From assembly GCA_963681505.1 (NCBI GenBank), contig OY811989.1, positions 3,716,854-3,780,853 on the forward strand: a stretch of DNA of 64,000 bases. The letters are read 5' to 3'. The DNA is from Eunapius fragilis. Taxonomy: Eukaryota > Porifera > Demospongiae > Spongillida > Spongillidae. Below the pieces are notes generated by a model, which was given only the letters and a program-made list of their open reading frames with translations, was not told the DNA's origin and did no database searches. Below, piece by piece: positions 58,701 to 64,000 of the stretch. How positions within the stretch are numbered: the first letter of the stretch is position 1; each line of letters begins with the position of its first letter. Position numbers and translations under genes: made by a program.

Positions 58701-59643
58701 CCAGCTCTTCTCAAAGAACTGGATGGAGATGCTATTGCAGGTGAATTGTCAGCAGGCGCAGACTCAGCTGTACCCATGGTAATGTTTTTATCTACCAACA
58801 AGCACAGTAGGATTTTATTCTGCTCCATTGTTACATCATTGTTATCACTGGAAAACTGGAAAATTGCTTCTAATTCTGAAAACAACCCATGGTGCATTTA
58901 TTCTAACTGCATTAAACTATTAGCATCTGGATGTGCAGTCACATTGGTGGATCGAGTCACTTATATTGAAATTTATATCTCTGCATCCAATGTTAAGCTT
59001 TATCAATGTATATATTCCGATATTAGGAAATCAATTGCAGATAAAGTTTCTCTGATCAAAATTTACTGTCCATGTAAGGAATGCAGTATTTTCCAGCATT
59101 ATGCCTTCTTCAGTAAGCATGATACTTCAGTGACATGCTCAATAAACCCAAGAAAAAAATTTCTGTTGTCGTCTACTGATGCTAATAGCATGCCATGGCT
59201 GGAAATGACAGGTGAGTTTCTATTACTAACATCTGAATTCTTATTAGTATTCATATTGCCACCAGAACCTGTGGTAGTGTAGAAAATATTCCTTTATTGA
59301 TTGGTATATGCATTGTCTCGTCTTGACTGCACAAGTATAATTATGAAATTCAGACAAATTAAGCAACCCACATTAAATATTGCACCTACAATTGTAAGGA
59401 ATATTGCAACATAAGGGGATTCAAATGGTTTCCTACTCTTGTTCGATATTGCTTACAAATGCCGCCGAGCAGAAATTCACCATTGCATTTAAATGTTTAT
59501 GCTAAAACATTGTCATATTCTTTGCAGAAAATGACATAATCCACTCCAATGAAAATGATGCCTTACTCTCCACAACGATGGATGTAACCTCCATCTACAA
59601 ACATGATGCAGCAGAACAGATCATGAGAGAACTCACTACCTGA
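25815..59643 (+). CDS. Death-helical-ankyrin-WW-Roc-COR protein, 11 exons (5' end missing)
   Basis: I reconstructed 11 plus-strand exons whose phases all match: 25815-25898, 26272-26544, 45621-45692, 46954-47801, 49444-49471, 55153-56363, 56418-56510, 57110-57148, 57203-57257, 57307-59211 and 59528-59643. At least 1,573 residues result. Order (numbering from the first visible codon): linker 1-28, Death domain about 30-112, Gln-rich linker, Cys-containing helical domain 143-425, 11 ankyrin repeats about 430-810, two WW-like modules about 839-910, Roc GTPase from about 911 with P-loop GPSRAGKT at 926, COR about 1195-1480, short tail. No kinase follows, as in MFHAS1-type ROCO proteins. Domain families imply a cytoplasmic GTP-regulated scaffold in death/innate-immune-like signalling (inference). 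The first exon has an acceptor, so upstream exons are missing. One intron is about 19 kb and rests on phase plus domain logic. Confidence 0.8.
25923..26156. mobile_element. Foldback MITE family, copy 1
   Basis: Ends acaagtaataaaaacattct and agagaatgtttttgtttact with matching inverted arms (ggttggtggtatataggaat ... caactttctcttta). The centre is shortened compared with copies at 37565 and 41431. It occupies most of the intron between the first two visible exons of the Roc-COR gene. Confidence 0.75.
26272..26544 (+). CDS. Death-domain exon of the Roc-COR gene
   Basis: A single exon encodes one complete Death fold of about 85 residues. Landmarks are LKKVVDWKSLGTELGI, INEIKDNN, ALIQFWLDSD, then CSWMMLADALES and LADKIRTEYC. 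The W-x2-LG-x2-LG pattern in helix 2 and the W-x2-L-x2-AL pattern in helix 5 are characteristic. The acceptor is cctctgcag and the donor AAG|GTATCA. It is the typical receptor-proximal adaptor-binding module, so this protein should interact with another Death-domain protein (family knowledge). Confidence 0.85.
26545..26984. other. Start of the 19-kb intron, no element recognised
   Basis: AT-rich sequence between the Death-domain exon and the next MITE copy. The frame stays open to 26663 beyond the donor, but this extension has no domain character. Confidence 0.4.
26985..27240. mobile_element. Foldback MITE family, copy 2 (degenerate)
   Basis: Shares the gttggtgg, atggtggtataaaaagg and ctatatttagca landmarks of the family, with inverted arms containing many mismatches. 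Confidence 0.65.
27291..27573. mobile_element. Foldback MITE family, copy 3
   Basis: Arms pair almost throughout: acattctctaacgagaaagt at the left matches actttctcgttagagaatgt at the right, and the centre tcctatatttagcac pairs with gtgctaaatatagga around a loop of about 25 nt. Confidence 0.85.
27740..29230 (-). mobile_element. Fragments of the K/R-rich ORF mobile element (copy A)
   Basis: On the minus strand a frame begins MPSRQQKRRAKRREE at 27831 and soon decays. The same leader and upstream sequence recur at 41930-42150. Further right, ttccaagtgattctaaagcg and a GAC-rich stretch followed by a fragment near 29100-29200 also recur at 39840-40080 and inverted at 42598-42720. I treat these as parts of one element family, interrupted by poly-C and poly-G runs. 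Confidence 0.55.
28615..28990. repeat. Poly-G tracts and 30-40-bp tandem repeats
   Basis: Long G tracts at 28619-28646 and 28718-28746, a C tract at 28970, and at least five copies of a unit around gtccgctttcggcagattca. Gly-rich and Pro-rich frames here are artefacts. Confidence 0.85.
30200..30318. mobile_element. Perfect 57-bp-arm palindrome, CACTG ends
   Basis: Left arm 30200-30256 and right arm 30262-30318 are perfectly complementary around a 5-nt loop. The ends are CACTGTAAAAACGG and CCGTTTTTACAGTG. The related repeat copy at 28.2 kb lacks it at the equivalent position (near 28223). Confidence 0.88.
31075..31215. mobile_element. Palindromic element with 43-bp arms
   Basis: The left arm starting ggttagacactgaaaccgag pairs with the right arm ending ctcggtttcagtgtctaacc. 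The interior is GC-rich (tgtagcgtcccgagcggtag). Confidence 0.85.
31217..31446. mobile_element. Second palindromic element, adjacent
   Basis: Outer ends tttagacaatagc and gctattgtctaaa flank an inner near-perfect stem (ggattctaagtgccagtggg at about 31289 paired with its complement to about 31365). It starts within a couple of bases of the preceding element. Confidence 0.8.
32561..33072. repeat. Perfect 253-bp-arm palindrome with 6-nt spacer
   Basis: Left arm 32561-32813 and right arm 32820-33072 appear identical as reverse complements over all 253 bp, with agttac between. One frame of each arm reads KRSAERERYQEEKRSAKKQR, which resembles the K/R-rich repeat ORF at 39.3-39.7 kb, so the arm derives from that mobile element. 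A hAT-like terminus begins directly at its right edge (33073). Confidence 0.9.
33073..34730 (+). pseudogene. Decayed transposon with broken ORF
   Basis: Starts with caggcccgtagccac, a terminus related to the tggctacgggcttg at 36186-36201. A 20-bp inverted pair, gcacagtggtttaagaccat (33089) and its complement (34693-34712), marks an inner boundary. Between them a broken frame reads MADDRSTSISNQEAFERYV with a frameshift into a K/R-rich segment (33651-34051), and HRENYIHDRAVAEVGLKLF then GQTGYTSLRQELKKS (34088-34291). The protein family is not identified. Confidence 0.5.
35143..36048 (+). CDS. Truncated hAT/ZMYM1-like transposase N-terminus
   Basis: An intact 301-residue ORF with a true ATG starts with a basic stretch (MGRREQREREKRKAAA). 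It carries a TTF-type zinc-finger region: FQPKWLTKNTWMVYS, then GVFCKYCALFS and the HEKCSYHQASLK His/Cys tail. It continues into the helical stretch that precedes the hAT dimerisation/catalytic region (ENIARNRGILK ... CAKQCIALRGD) and then stops. Full-length relatives annotated as zinc finger MYM-type protein 1-like are more than twice as long, so the DUF4371/RNase H-like and hATC regions are missing. The hAT-like terminus tggctacgggcttg lies downstream at 36186-36201. It sits in the 19-kb intron, in the same orientation as the host gene. Confidence 0.75.
   Translation: MGRREQREREKRKAAAICHTIEQFLPAKKSCTEALTSQVIAAEQQPCSSTTIPLAETATTLDAVQQTSFNPALLHCAGGNKEHIDVTDCNSIEVTESPVEANPDRLVRSDCSSSKAIDLANDFGTIYSCSKAPNDFIAAIQGLSSTERYSLLKCHVVPPNDYIFPLSSFGKSKRKFQPKWLTKNTWMVYSAGVDGVFCKYCALFSDSRHTKEQFVNEPFRAWNKISEKTDEHEKCSYHQASLKAAEEFIERIEFPETRVSNHLDKVRTENIARNRGILKCIIEAILFCAKQCIALRGDFEK
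36567..37319. mobile_element. Pack-MULE-like element: 111-bp perfect TIRs, 9-bp TSD
   Basis: Terminal inverted repeats 36576-36686 and 37200-37310 are identical over 111 bp and begin TAGTCTCGCAAGCCAGAC. The element is flanked on both sides by GGGGAGGGG (36567-36575 and 37311-37319), a 9-bp target-site duplication. Long TIRs with 9-bp duplications are typical of Mutator-like elements. The interior holds no transposase but does hold a RecQ-like helicase fragment on the minus strand. Confidence 0.82.
36848..37105 (-). pseudogene. Captured RecQ-family helicase N-terminal fragment
   Basis: An 85-residue frame begins MALNIYSESTITEAMSTAV. It contains a Q-motif-like LKELQERAIRCFLRGNDVFV and motif I LPTGSGKSLCYCLLP, the Walker A site of RecQ/DEAD-type helicases, and then ends abruptly. 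The DEAH box, motifs III-VI and RQC domain are absent, so it cannot be an active helicase. It lies entirely between the TIRs at 36576 and 37310. The ATG looks genuine, so a short transcript is possible. Confidence 0.75.
37320..37564. other. Remainder of the host element around the Pack-MULE
   Basis: Sequence on the two sides of the Pack-MULE (gccgtagacaactttcaaag at about 36524, and this stretch) looks like an older G-rich-ended transposon that was the insertion target. No coding sequence is supported. Confidence 0.4.
37565..37855. mobile_element. Foldback MITE family, copy 4
   Basis: 291 bp with near-perfect arms. The ends are acaagtaaataaaaacattc and gaatgtttttatttacttgt, and the centre is aggcctatatttagc paired with gctaaatataggcct. 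The middle third of the arms differs from the other copies. Confidence 0.9.
37934..38221 (-). CDS. Possible Pro/Ala-rich short ORF
   Basis: A 95-residue frame with a true ATG starts MADDLRGFFTNEGSEEEEYI and then becomes Pro/Ala/Thr-rich because of a GGTGGGGGCAGC-type repeat. The first 20 residues are not low-complexity. It may be the start of an element-borne gene, or chance. I know no family. Confidence 0.25.
   Translation of the reverse strand: MADDLRGFFTNEGSEEEEYIHPPTPLPFTPPPPEAPLLPPPPAALPTPLPAATPAGTTSAAPTGAPACTIIAAPTTSAAPTTSSTIKVICSCIKR
39063..39146. mobile_element. Short GC-rich palindrome
   Basis: atagtcgggcgggccctact (about 39066) pairs with agtagggccgcccgactat (about 39127), and a third copy of gtagtaggg lies in the loop. 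Confidence 0.75.
39317..40130 (-). pseudogene. K/R-rich tandem-repeat ORF of a mobile element (copy B)
   Basis: On the minus strand, from about 39660 down to 39400, one frame reads KKKKASVRDSYKADPEMKKA, then SVRDGYKADIESKRSAK and RWRYEEDPKENRAAQRRRYE, before a stop. This basic repeat of about 15-20 residues (ASVRDxYKADPE / xxRAAxRRRYEE) is also partly present in the arms of the 32561-33072 palindrome. Sequence upstream of the ORF (39780-40130) matches parts of 28.5-29.2 kb and 42.1-42.7 kb. I recall such basic repeats in multi-copy invertebrate elements but will not assign a transposon class. Confidence 0.6.
40680..41034. mobile_element. Foldback element with about 60-bp inner and outer arms
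   Basis: gaccgccatattggtgctcg ... cttggttttggta (40729-40788) pairs with taccaaaaccgagcataagc ... caatatggcgg (40911-40970). The outer match is tatagagctctttcatcgcg (40681) with its partner at 41014-41034. No coding capacity. Confidence 0.8.
41220..41305. mobile_element. C-rich hAT-like terminus
   Basis: ggggctcgagccccccc, then a C tract of about 30, then gtctacggccttgctac. The same arrangement (C tract, then ctacggg-cttg) occurs at 22060 and 36166-36201, as expected for solo ends of one transposon group. Confidence 0.45.
41431..41722. mobile_element. Foldback MITE family, copy 5
   Basis: 292 bp, near-perfect arms. The ends are acaagtaaataaaaaacctt and aaggtttttttatttacttgt. The centre tagtcttatatttagc pairs with gctaaatataggacta. 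The mid-arm segment is again particular to this copy. Confidence 0.9.
41930..42150 (-). pseudogene. K/R-rich ORF start fragment (copy C)
   Basis: On the minus strand VFVKMPSHQKKRKAK precedes a stop. The same leader (TGT-TTTGTCAAAATGCC type) and upstream sequence with cacctgtt and ccatgggaac occur at 27.8-28.0 kb. Confidence 0.55.
42219..42600 (+). pseudogene. LINE-type reverse transcriptase remnant
   Basis: In broken frames: HVILKLDLRNAFNSMRKNIM (the KLD-xNAFNS motif of the RT palm), LKGYNRVILMVLC in place of a G-QQGDPLGPLLF motif, and later HKSELICADQ. The FxDD catalytic motif region has decayed to FHLNDATLG. Non-LTR type is suggested by the NAFNS and QQGDPLG-like order. Dead. Confidence 0.65.
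43175..43880. mobile_element. 0.7-kb foldback element, copy 1
   Basis: The two halves are inverted copies: ctcaaactacatg near 43320 pairs with catgtaatttgag near 43555, and cattttctggcat pairs with the complement near 43595. The right end (gtgcatggaccatcatgata to cccccactttagtagatgc) matches the right end of the element at 48148-48975. Confidence 0.75.
44740..44960. repeat. Low-complexity CCTACCCC/CAGGAGCAGGAG repeats
   Basis: Imperfect short repeats (aggagcaggagttg; cacctacccc). Thr/Pro-rich frames here are not genes. Confidence 0.6.
45621..45692 (+). CDS. Linker exon of the Roc-COR gene
   Basis: A 72-nt exon after an acttgtag acceptor, with donor AATG|GTAATG, encodes SQQDQQATAEMSVLQLSPTA and a few more residues. 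It starts and ends in phase 1, fitting both the Death-domain exon (26544) and the exon at 46954. Confidence 0.6.
46954..47801 (+). CDS. Cys-containing helical-domain exon of the Roc-COR gene
   Basis: One 848-nt exon gives about 282 residues. It opens with a cysteine motif, CGCGQCNFKDLIINGCPAPL, continues as a mostly helical region (LTADNEIIDEAYSIVVSQF, LLSSIPG, LSVILSKYHTWFNCSILKQL), and reaches KYCRRNIFECPPPSG before a second helical part ending DYHYKRYH. I remember this module next to Death domains and ankyrin repeats in invertebrate predicted proteins but know no formal name or function. The donor CAT|GTAAGC is phase 0. Reading on past it reaches a stop at 47834. Confidence 0.8.
48148..48975. 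mobile_element. 0.8-kb foldback element, copy 2
   Basis: The left end (ttaaagtggggaacagcaac, then catgcactagtagatacg) pairs with the right end (gtatctactagtgcatg-type, then gtccccca). The arms are about 400 bp. It is homologous to 43175-43880. Confidence 0.8.
49444..49471 (+). CDS. Micro-exon bridging helical domain and ankyrins
   Basis: A 28-nt exon (ctctag acceptor, AAAG|GTAGAA donor) encodes DGDTPLCTK plus the first base of a Gly codon. It is the only piece found that reconciles the phase-0 end of the 47801 exon with the phase-1 start of the ankyrin exon at 55153. Its DGDTPL sequence is ankyrin-like. Confidence 0.6.
49927..52010. mobile_element. 2.1-kb foldback element with about 600-bp arms
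   Basis: Arms 49927-50530 and 51385-52010 are inverted copies, with ends tacagtggatagcgtgataa and ttatcacattatccactgta and moderate divergence. A nested shorter inverted repeat (ggtggagaccatttatccat at 50541 and its partner at 50866-50885) lies inside. Confidence 0.82.
50539..50886 (+). other. Nested inverted-repeat unit with an ORF
   Basis: Between the inner inverted repeats, a frame from about 50569 to 50826 reads WRKLRSSSSWKSLQKWLRTM, then LQEHGWTTTVVIEESAVKEL and DLSDTD, before a stop. The composition is protein-like, with charged helices and no repeats. I recognise no family and see no upstream ATG inside the unit other than one within the inverted repeat. It may be a captured gene fragment. 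Confidence 0.4.
52011..55152. other. Intronic DNA before the ankyrin exon
   Basis: AT-rich with small inverted repeats: one at about 52575-52643 (tttagcacatttgcccaata and its partner), and a related pair at about 52395 and 52435 (agctgat). Possible old retroelement debris with no recognisable motif lies at 53180-53790. Confidence 0.4.
55153..56363 (+). CDS. Ankyrin-repeat exon of the Roc-COR gene
   Basis: A 1,211-nt exon encodes about 403 residues with 11 ankyrin repeats of 33-36 residues. They alternate between two subtypes, GN/GD-T-LHLAA-GGN (such as GNTVLHIAAFGGN) and GRTPLHHACEGGH (such as GRTPLFHACEGGH), so the array grew as dimers. One repeat (GDTAFHLTDFSRTHNK) carries an insertion. 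The acceptor is tcaaag (weak). The donor CCT|GTAAGA is supported by the next exon. Confidence 0.9.
56418..57257 (+). CDS. Two WW-like modules split over four exons, Roc-COR gene
   Basis: Exons 56418-56510, 57110-57148 and 57203-57257, plus the first codons at 57307, give LPPNITAIWVHKS...WVPIEKQ..FLATWNHPD and then IIPGWSVYQKSTGEVVFVYE ... AKDPRL. The pattern (LPP or PGW start, aromatic pair, T-W-xxP or xDPR end) fits two tandem WW domains. The second lacks the final Trp (Cys or Ala in its place). WW domains bind Pro-rich ligands (family knowledge). Confidence 0.6.
57307..59643 (+). CDS. Roc GTPase and COR domain exons
   Basis: Exons 57307-59211 and 59528-59643. The P-loop GPSRAGKT follows a hydrophobic strand (QILIC). 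Switch II is IDFGGQSQF, the Roc version of DxxGQ. The guanine-specificity loop reads LLITGAFKDQ, a non-canonical NKxD. An inserted Ser/Pro-rich segment of about 120 residues separates G1 from DFGG, longer than usual. The COR part has FQWLKLYQEV, FISRNELFEIAKKFGI, FLCTFHDLRAIVYYPE, VVFTDPQILIDLV and YFMPALLKEL, all standard. The donor ACAG|GTGAGT is chosen over read-through to 59281. The protein ends MRELTT and has no kinase. Confidence 0.88.
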
Positions 59644-60779
59644 CACTGCCGATAAGAAAATTCTACTAGCCTTTTAGGAAAAATATATAATAACTTTCGC
59701 TGCACATTAGTAACTATCTGTTGTATTAGCTTATTCGTACACCTTACCCCCAGTGGCACCAATTTGAAGTAATGAAATTGAAATTTTTTATATAATAATA
59801 GGGCTGTTTAACTTATGGTATGTACTTGCACATTGAGCATTCAAATTAATATGTAGAAAATGGTTGCTGGTAAATATTTAGCACTTTTGCAGTAATATAA
59901 AGTAGAAACAGCTTGTATGACTATAGCATACCGAGATCCTAATACTACAGTCAAGCATAAGGGCAGAATGAAAAAGAAGGCATGGCTGTTTATTCACAAC
60001 CAGGTCTCCATATGTCATGGAACAACCAATTTAATACTCCAACATCATCAACCACTCACTCACCTTTAGAACAGCATGCTCCTTCAGACAACACACCATC
60101 ATTCATCACACCAGCACTCACATCACATCATCACACAATCACTTCCATCACACCACCACACATCACTTGACTTTGGGCAGTACTGCACTCCACCCTGGGC
60201 TCCAATGGGCATATTGGAGGACAATACTGGGAAGGAGTATGGAAAGATTAGAGAGGATGTACTGGGGAAGAGGAATATGAAGGGTATGGAAATGTACTGG
60301 GAAGAGTGTACTGGGGAAGAGGAATATGAAGGATATGGAAATGTACCGGGAAGAGTGTACTGGGGAGGAGGAATATGAAGGATATGGAAATGTACTGGGA
60401 AGAATGTACTGGGGAGGAGGAATATGAAGGATATGAGGAAGAGTAGGAGGATATACTGAGCAAGGCATTATGTGGGTGACATACAGGGGCATGTTGTAAT
60501 GAGTGGGTGATGATCTGTAACGTCATGTTGGTCATGTCGAGGTGATAAAAACATGATGCAAGTCACCTGTGAGGGAGGGTTAGTGTGGGTGTGGAGTGAA
60601 GGCATCACAGAGGATGACTGAAACCTGGTATTTGTTCTGGGGAAAAAAACCAGGGTGGCTTTTATGTTTTTTCCACCCTTTCAACGATGGCACTTGCTGA
60701 CCTTTTGTATAATACCACATAGGGTTTTGAACCAGCCTGCACATTTATAACTATTTTCCTGTGGAATCCAACAAACTCC
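59644..60779. other. 3' flank of the Roc-COR gene and 48-50-bp repeats
   Basis: Includes a tandem array at about 60240-60460 with a 48-50-bp period (tgtactggggaagaggaata and variants). His/Thr-rich and Ser/Tyr-rich frames here are low-complexity. No gene recognised. Confidence 0.5.
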
Positions 60780-60956
60780 ACACTGTGTGTGTATATGTGT
60801 GTGCATGGTGTGTGCATGTGTGTGTGCATATGTGTGTGCATGGTGAGTGCATGTGTGTAGATGTATGTGTGCATGTGTGTAGATGTATGTGTGCATGTGT
60901 ATAGATGTATGTGTGCATGTGTGTGCATGTGTGTGCATGTGTGTAGATGTATGTGT
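60780..60956. repeat. TG/TGCATG microsatellite
   Basis: gtgtgtgcatg and gtagatgtatgt units over about 175 bp. Confidence 0.9.
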
Positions 60957-61104
60957 GCTACACTAGCATACACGACAATTTGCATAACAAAACAACCTGT
61001 CTTTAGAATATGGCTGGATTGTCACAAACAAGTGGGTGACTCCACCATTGCTGGGGATTGGCACAGGTCCAAAAGGTGCCATATAGTTACTAACATATAC
61101 ACCT

Positions 61105-61400
61105 GCCCAATTCCACACCACCCCACCACATTACCTCCACCACCACATCACATCTCCACCACTACCACATCACCATCCTAACACATTACCTCATCAACCC
61201 CACGCCACTACCAATTACTCCCACCACCTCATCACATCTCCACCACCACCACCTCCTACCACATTACCTTCACCACCACCCACACATTACCTCATCAACC
61301 ACCCCACCACCACATTACTCCCATCACCTCCCACATTATCTCCACCACCACCCACACATTACCTCATCAACCTCCACACCCCCACCACCCCACCAAACCC
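61105..61400. repeat. CCACCA / acattacctc imperfect tandem repeats
   Basis: Pyrimidine-rich array with repeating cacattacctc and ccaccaccac blocks. Confidence 0.85.
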
Positions 61401-62190
61401 CTCTTTTACCATTAACCTTGTCCCCACATCTGTACAGCATATATGGATTGTTTCATTTCAATACGCACATAGGGGCATAAGCAAGAGGGTGTGGTCACAT
61501 GGTTATCCCTAGATGTGATGGCAAGAGGTTTTTTCACATAAACTATTCCTACAGCGATGACAGGGTTATGACTGTTCCCATATGGGGTGATAGCAGGACA
61601 GCCATTACTACAGAAAGTTATTAATTACCTCACTGTCCCCAAAATAGTCAACCCACACATACTGCAAGATTGATCATACTTCTACAGTGCACATGTCCTA
61701 TAGCACAAGCAGTGTACGTGGTGTTCGTGGACTTCATCCTCTAAACATTCAAGTCAACGTTTGCCCACACAAAGTGGCAAAAATAACAGCACCTTGCAGG
61801 ATTTCAAATTTGTGTGTGAACTCAACTCTGTTTAGCATATGACACAAAGCCATGTTTGATAAACTGGGCCAACATGCAAAAGACCCTGTTTCCAAACTTC
61901 AAGGGGTGTGGTGGACACTTGTAATGCTTCTTAGCAACAATTCACACAGCCGGGCTTTGAAGTTTGTTTTCACGTGTTATTAATTTATGTTAAGCCGTGC
62001 TTCATGATGCAGCAAGCCTTGATTGAGATGTTTGTGGTGGTCTCCAATTAGCAGATACTAATACGTCTGTGCTTCAATGAAATGCCAATGCAGCCATGTT
62101 GAGCCGACATTAATTGGCATACAAATGATATGAATACGTCTGGTTATTTATCTTCCTATGGCTTACATAAACATTGCAATTTGACACTGT
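61401..62190. other. No supported gene
   Basis: Unique-looking sequence of mixed composition between two repeat blocks. I find no exon with splice sites that I can support. Confidence 0.4.
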
Positions 62191-62300
62191 ACACACACAC
62201 ACGTACACACGCACACACGCACACGCACACACACACACACACACACATATGCACACCCACACACACACACACACTCAAACACACACACACATATGCACAC
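62191..62300. repeat. CA microsatellite
   Basis: Interrupted CA run with cg and tatg steps. Confidence 0.92.
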
Positions 62301-62473
62301 ATGCAGCATGCCAGTAGTACATATGGCCGCTTGTGGTGCATCAAAGGGAGGAAGGGGGGGAATTAGGTGGGAGTGGTACCATCCTGGATTTAGCTTTTTG
62401 CAGTGCTTCAGGCCTGCAATGTGTACCTGCTAGTTGCCATGGTGATGGTGTGGAGAGGAGTTTGCGTAATTTA

Positions 62474-62582
62474 TATATGTATGTATGTATGCATGTATGT
62501 ATGTATGTTGTATGTATGTATGTATGTATGTATGTATGTATGTATGTATGTATGTATGTATGAATGTATATATGTAAGAATG

Positions 62583-62613
<31 letters not shown>

Positions 62614-62831
62614 TGTATGTGTGTATGTATGTATGTGTGTATGTGTGTATGTATGTATGTGTGTATGTATGTATGTGTGTATGTGTGTGTATGTATGTAT
62701 GTGTGTGTATGTATGTATGTGTGTACGTACGTATGTATGTATGTATGTATGTATGTATGTATGTATGTACGTACGTACGTACGTACGTACGTATGTATGT
62801 ATGTATGTATGTATGTATGTATGTATGTATG

Positions 62832-62862
<31 letters not shown>
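62474..62862. repeat. GTAT tetranucleotide array with GTGT and GTAC segments
   Basis: About 390 bp of GTAT units with an internal block of GTAC units (about 62766-62792) and GTGT variants. All frames are open and none is a gene. Confidence 0.95.
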
Positions 62863-63015
62863 TACAATGCATGCCTTCTGTATGTTTACATGTGTATATG
62901 TGTGTGAAGGGCCGCACTACAGTTCATCAACATCAATAAGGTATGATGTAATATTTTAGCTTATGTGAAACATGAGCTTTCACAAATCAACTGCCATACT
63001 TTTTCTAAAGCTTCC

Positions 63016-64000
63016 CACAGGTCCTCACCTCACCCTCCCCCTGGTTGGGTCCTCACCTTACCCTTCCCCTGGTTGGGTCCTCACCTTACCCTCCCCCTGG
63101 TTGGGTCCTCACCTTGCCCCCCTGGTTGGGTCCTCACCTTACCCTCCCCCTGGTTGGGTCCTCACCTAACCCCCCTGGTTGGGTCCTCACCTCACCCTCC
63201 CCCTGGTTGGGTCCTCACCTTACCCTCCCCCTGGTTGGGTCCTCACCTTACCCTCCCCCTGGTTGGGTTCTCACCTTACCCTCCCCCTGGTTGGGTCCTC
63301 ACCTCACCCTCCCCCTGGTTGGTTCCTCACCTTACCCTCCCCCTGGTTGGGTTCTCACCTTACCCTCCCCCTGGTTGGGTCCTCACCTTACCCTCCCCCT
63401 GGTTGGGTCCTCACCTTACCCTCCCCCTGGTTGGGTCCTCACCTTACCCTCCCCCTGGTTGGGTCCTCACCTTACCCTCCCCCTGGTTGGGTCCTCACCT
63501 TGCCCCCCTGGTTGGGTCCTCACCTTACCCTCCCCCTGGTTGGGTCCTCACCTTACCCTCCCCCTGGTTGGGTCCTCACCTTACCCTCCCCCTGGTTGGG
63601 TCCTCACCTCACCCTCCCCCTGGTTGGTTCCTCACCTTACCCTCCCCCTGGTTGGGTTCTCACCTTACCCTCCCCCTGGTTGGGTCCTCACCTTACCCTC
63701 CCCCTGGTTGGGTCCTCACCTTACCCTCCCCCTGGTTGGGTCCTCACCTTACCCTCCCCCTGGTTGGGTCCTCACCTTACCCTCCCCCTGGTTGGGTCCT
63801 CACCTTACCCTCCCCCTGGTTGGGTCCTCACCTTACCCTCCCCCTGGTTGGGTCCTCACCTTACCCTCCCCCTGGTTGGGTCCTCACCTTACCCTCCCCC
63901 TGGTTGGGTCCTCACCTTACCCTTCCCCTGGTTGGGTCCTCACCTTACCCTCCCCCTGGTTGGGTCCTCACCTTGCCCCCCTGGTTGGGTCCTCACCTTA
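63016..64000. repeat. 28-bp minisatellite, continues past the window
   Basis: About 35 units of ggttgggtcctcacc followed by ttaccctccccct. Shortened units (ttgcccccct) recur at intervals of about 380-450 bp, near 63115, 63500 and 63970, suggesting higher-order blocks. The array is still running at base 64000. Confidence 0.95.

Noticed and set aside
59212..59281. Hydrophobic tail FLLLTSEFLLVFILPPEPVVV on the Roc-COR protein
   Set aside because: Reads through a consensus GTGAGT donor; the acceptor at 59527 gives a phase-matched last exon. It could exist as a retained-intron isoform.
62403..62959. Tyr/Met/Cys/Val or Ile/His/Thr repeat proteins
   Set aside because: Translations of a GTAT tetranucleotide array.
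63016..64000. Telomeric repeat
   Set aside because: The 28-bp unit contains accctccccctgg but no TTAGGG-type short repeat, and nothing suggests a chromosome end.

Overview
This window is animal nuclear DNA, most likely from a sponge (a demosponge is my inference). The evidence is spliced genes with GT-AG introns, metazoan proteins (a beta-sarcoglycan, CCDC134, dynactin p24, mitochondrial AsnRS), short divergent promoters, heavy microsatellite and foldback-transposon content, and a Death/ankyrin/WW/Roc-COR protein of a kind expanded in early-branching animals. I joined exons by hand from splice sites, reading phase and protein similarity recalled from memory. No alignment was run.

Left third (1-18.7 kb) is a compact conserved gene block. 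A five-exon gene for a secreted protein of unknown function (1010-3374, minus) is divergent from an intronless DCTN3 (3517-4089, plus). NARS2, the mitochondrial asparaginyl-tRNA synthetase, follows in 12 exons (4406-10686, minus); its introns hold five tandem arrays with longer units, and a MITE abuts its start codon. A beta-sarcoglycan gene in 5 exons (11915-13430, minus) shares a 261-bp intergenic region with CCDC134 in 7 exons (13692-18350, plus), whose product ends in an ER-retrieval-type HTEL.

Middle (18.7-25.8 kb) is a transposon graveyard: Ty3/gypsy integrase remnants, a decayed multi-copy ORF and one possible isolated exon.

Right half (25.8-59.6 kb) is dominated by one long plus-strand gene, reconstructed from 11 phase-compatible exons: Death domain, Cys-containing helical domain, 11 ankyrin repeats, two WW-like modules, Roc GTPase, COR. 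Its 5' end is not found. Its introns, one of about 19 kb, carry many inverted-repeat elements: a five-copy MITE family, a 253-bp perfect palindrome, a Pack-MULE-like element carrying a RecQ fragment, a truncated hAT/ZMYM1-like ORF, LINE RT debris and two classes of long-armed foldback element. From 59.7 kb to the end I see only low-complexity DNA and a 28-bp minisatellite that runs off the window.
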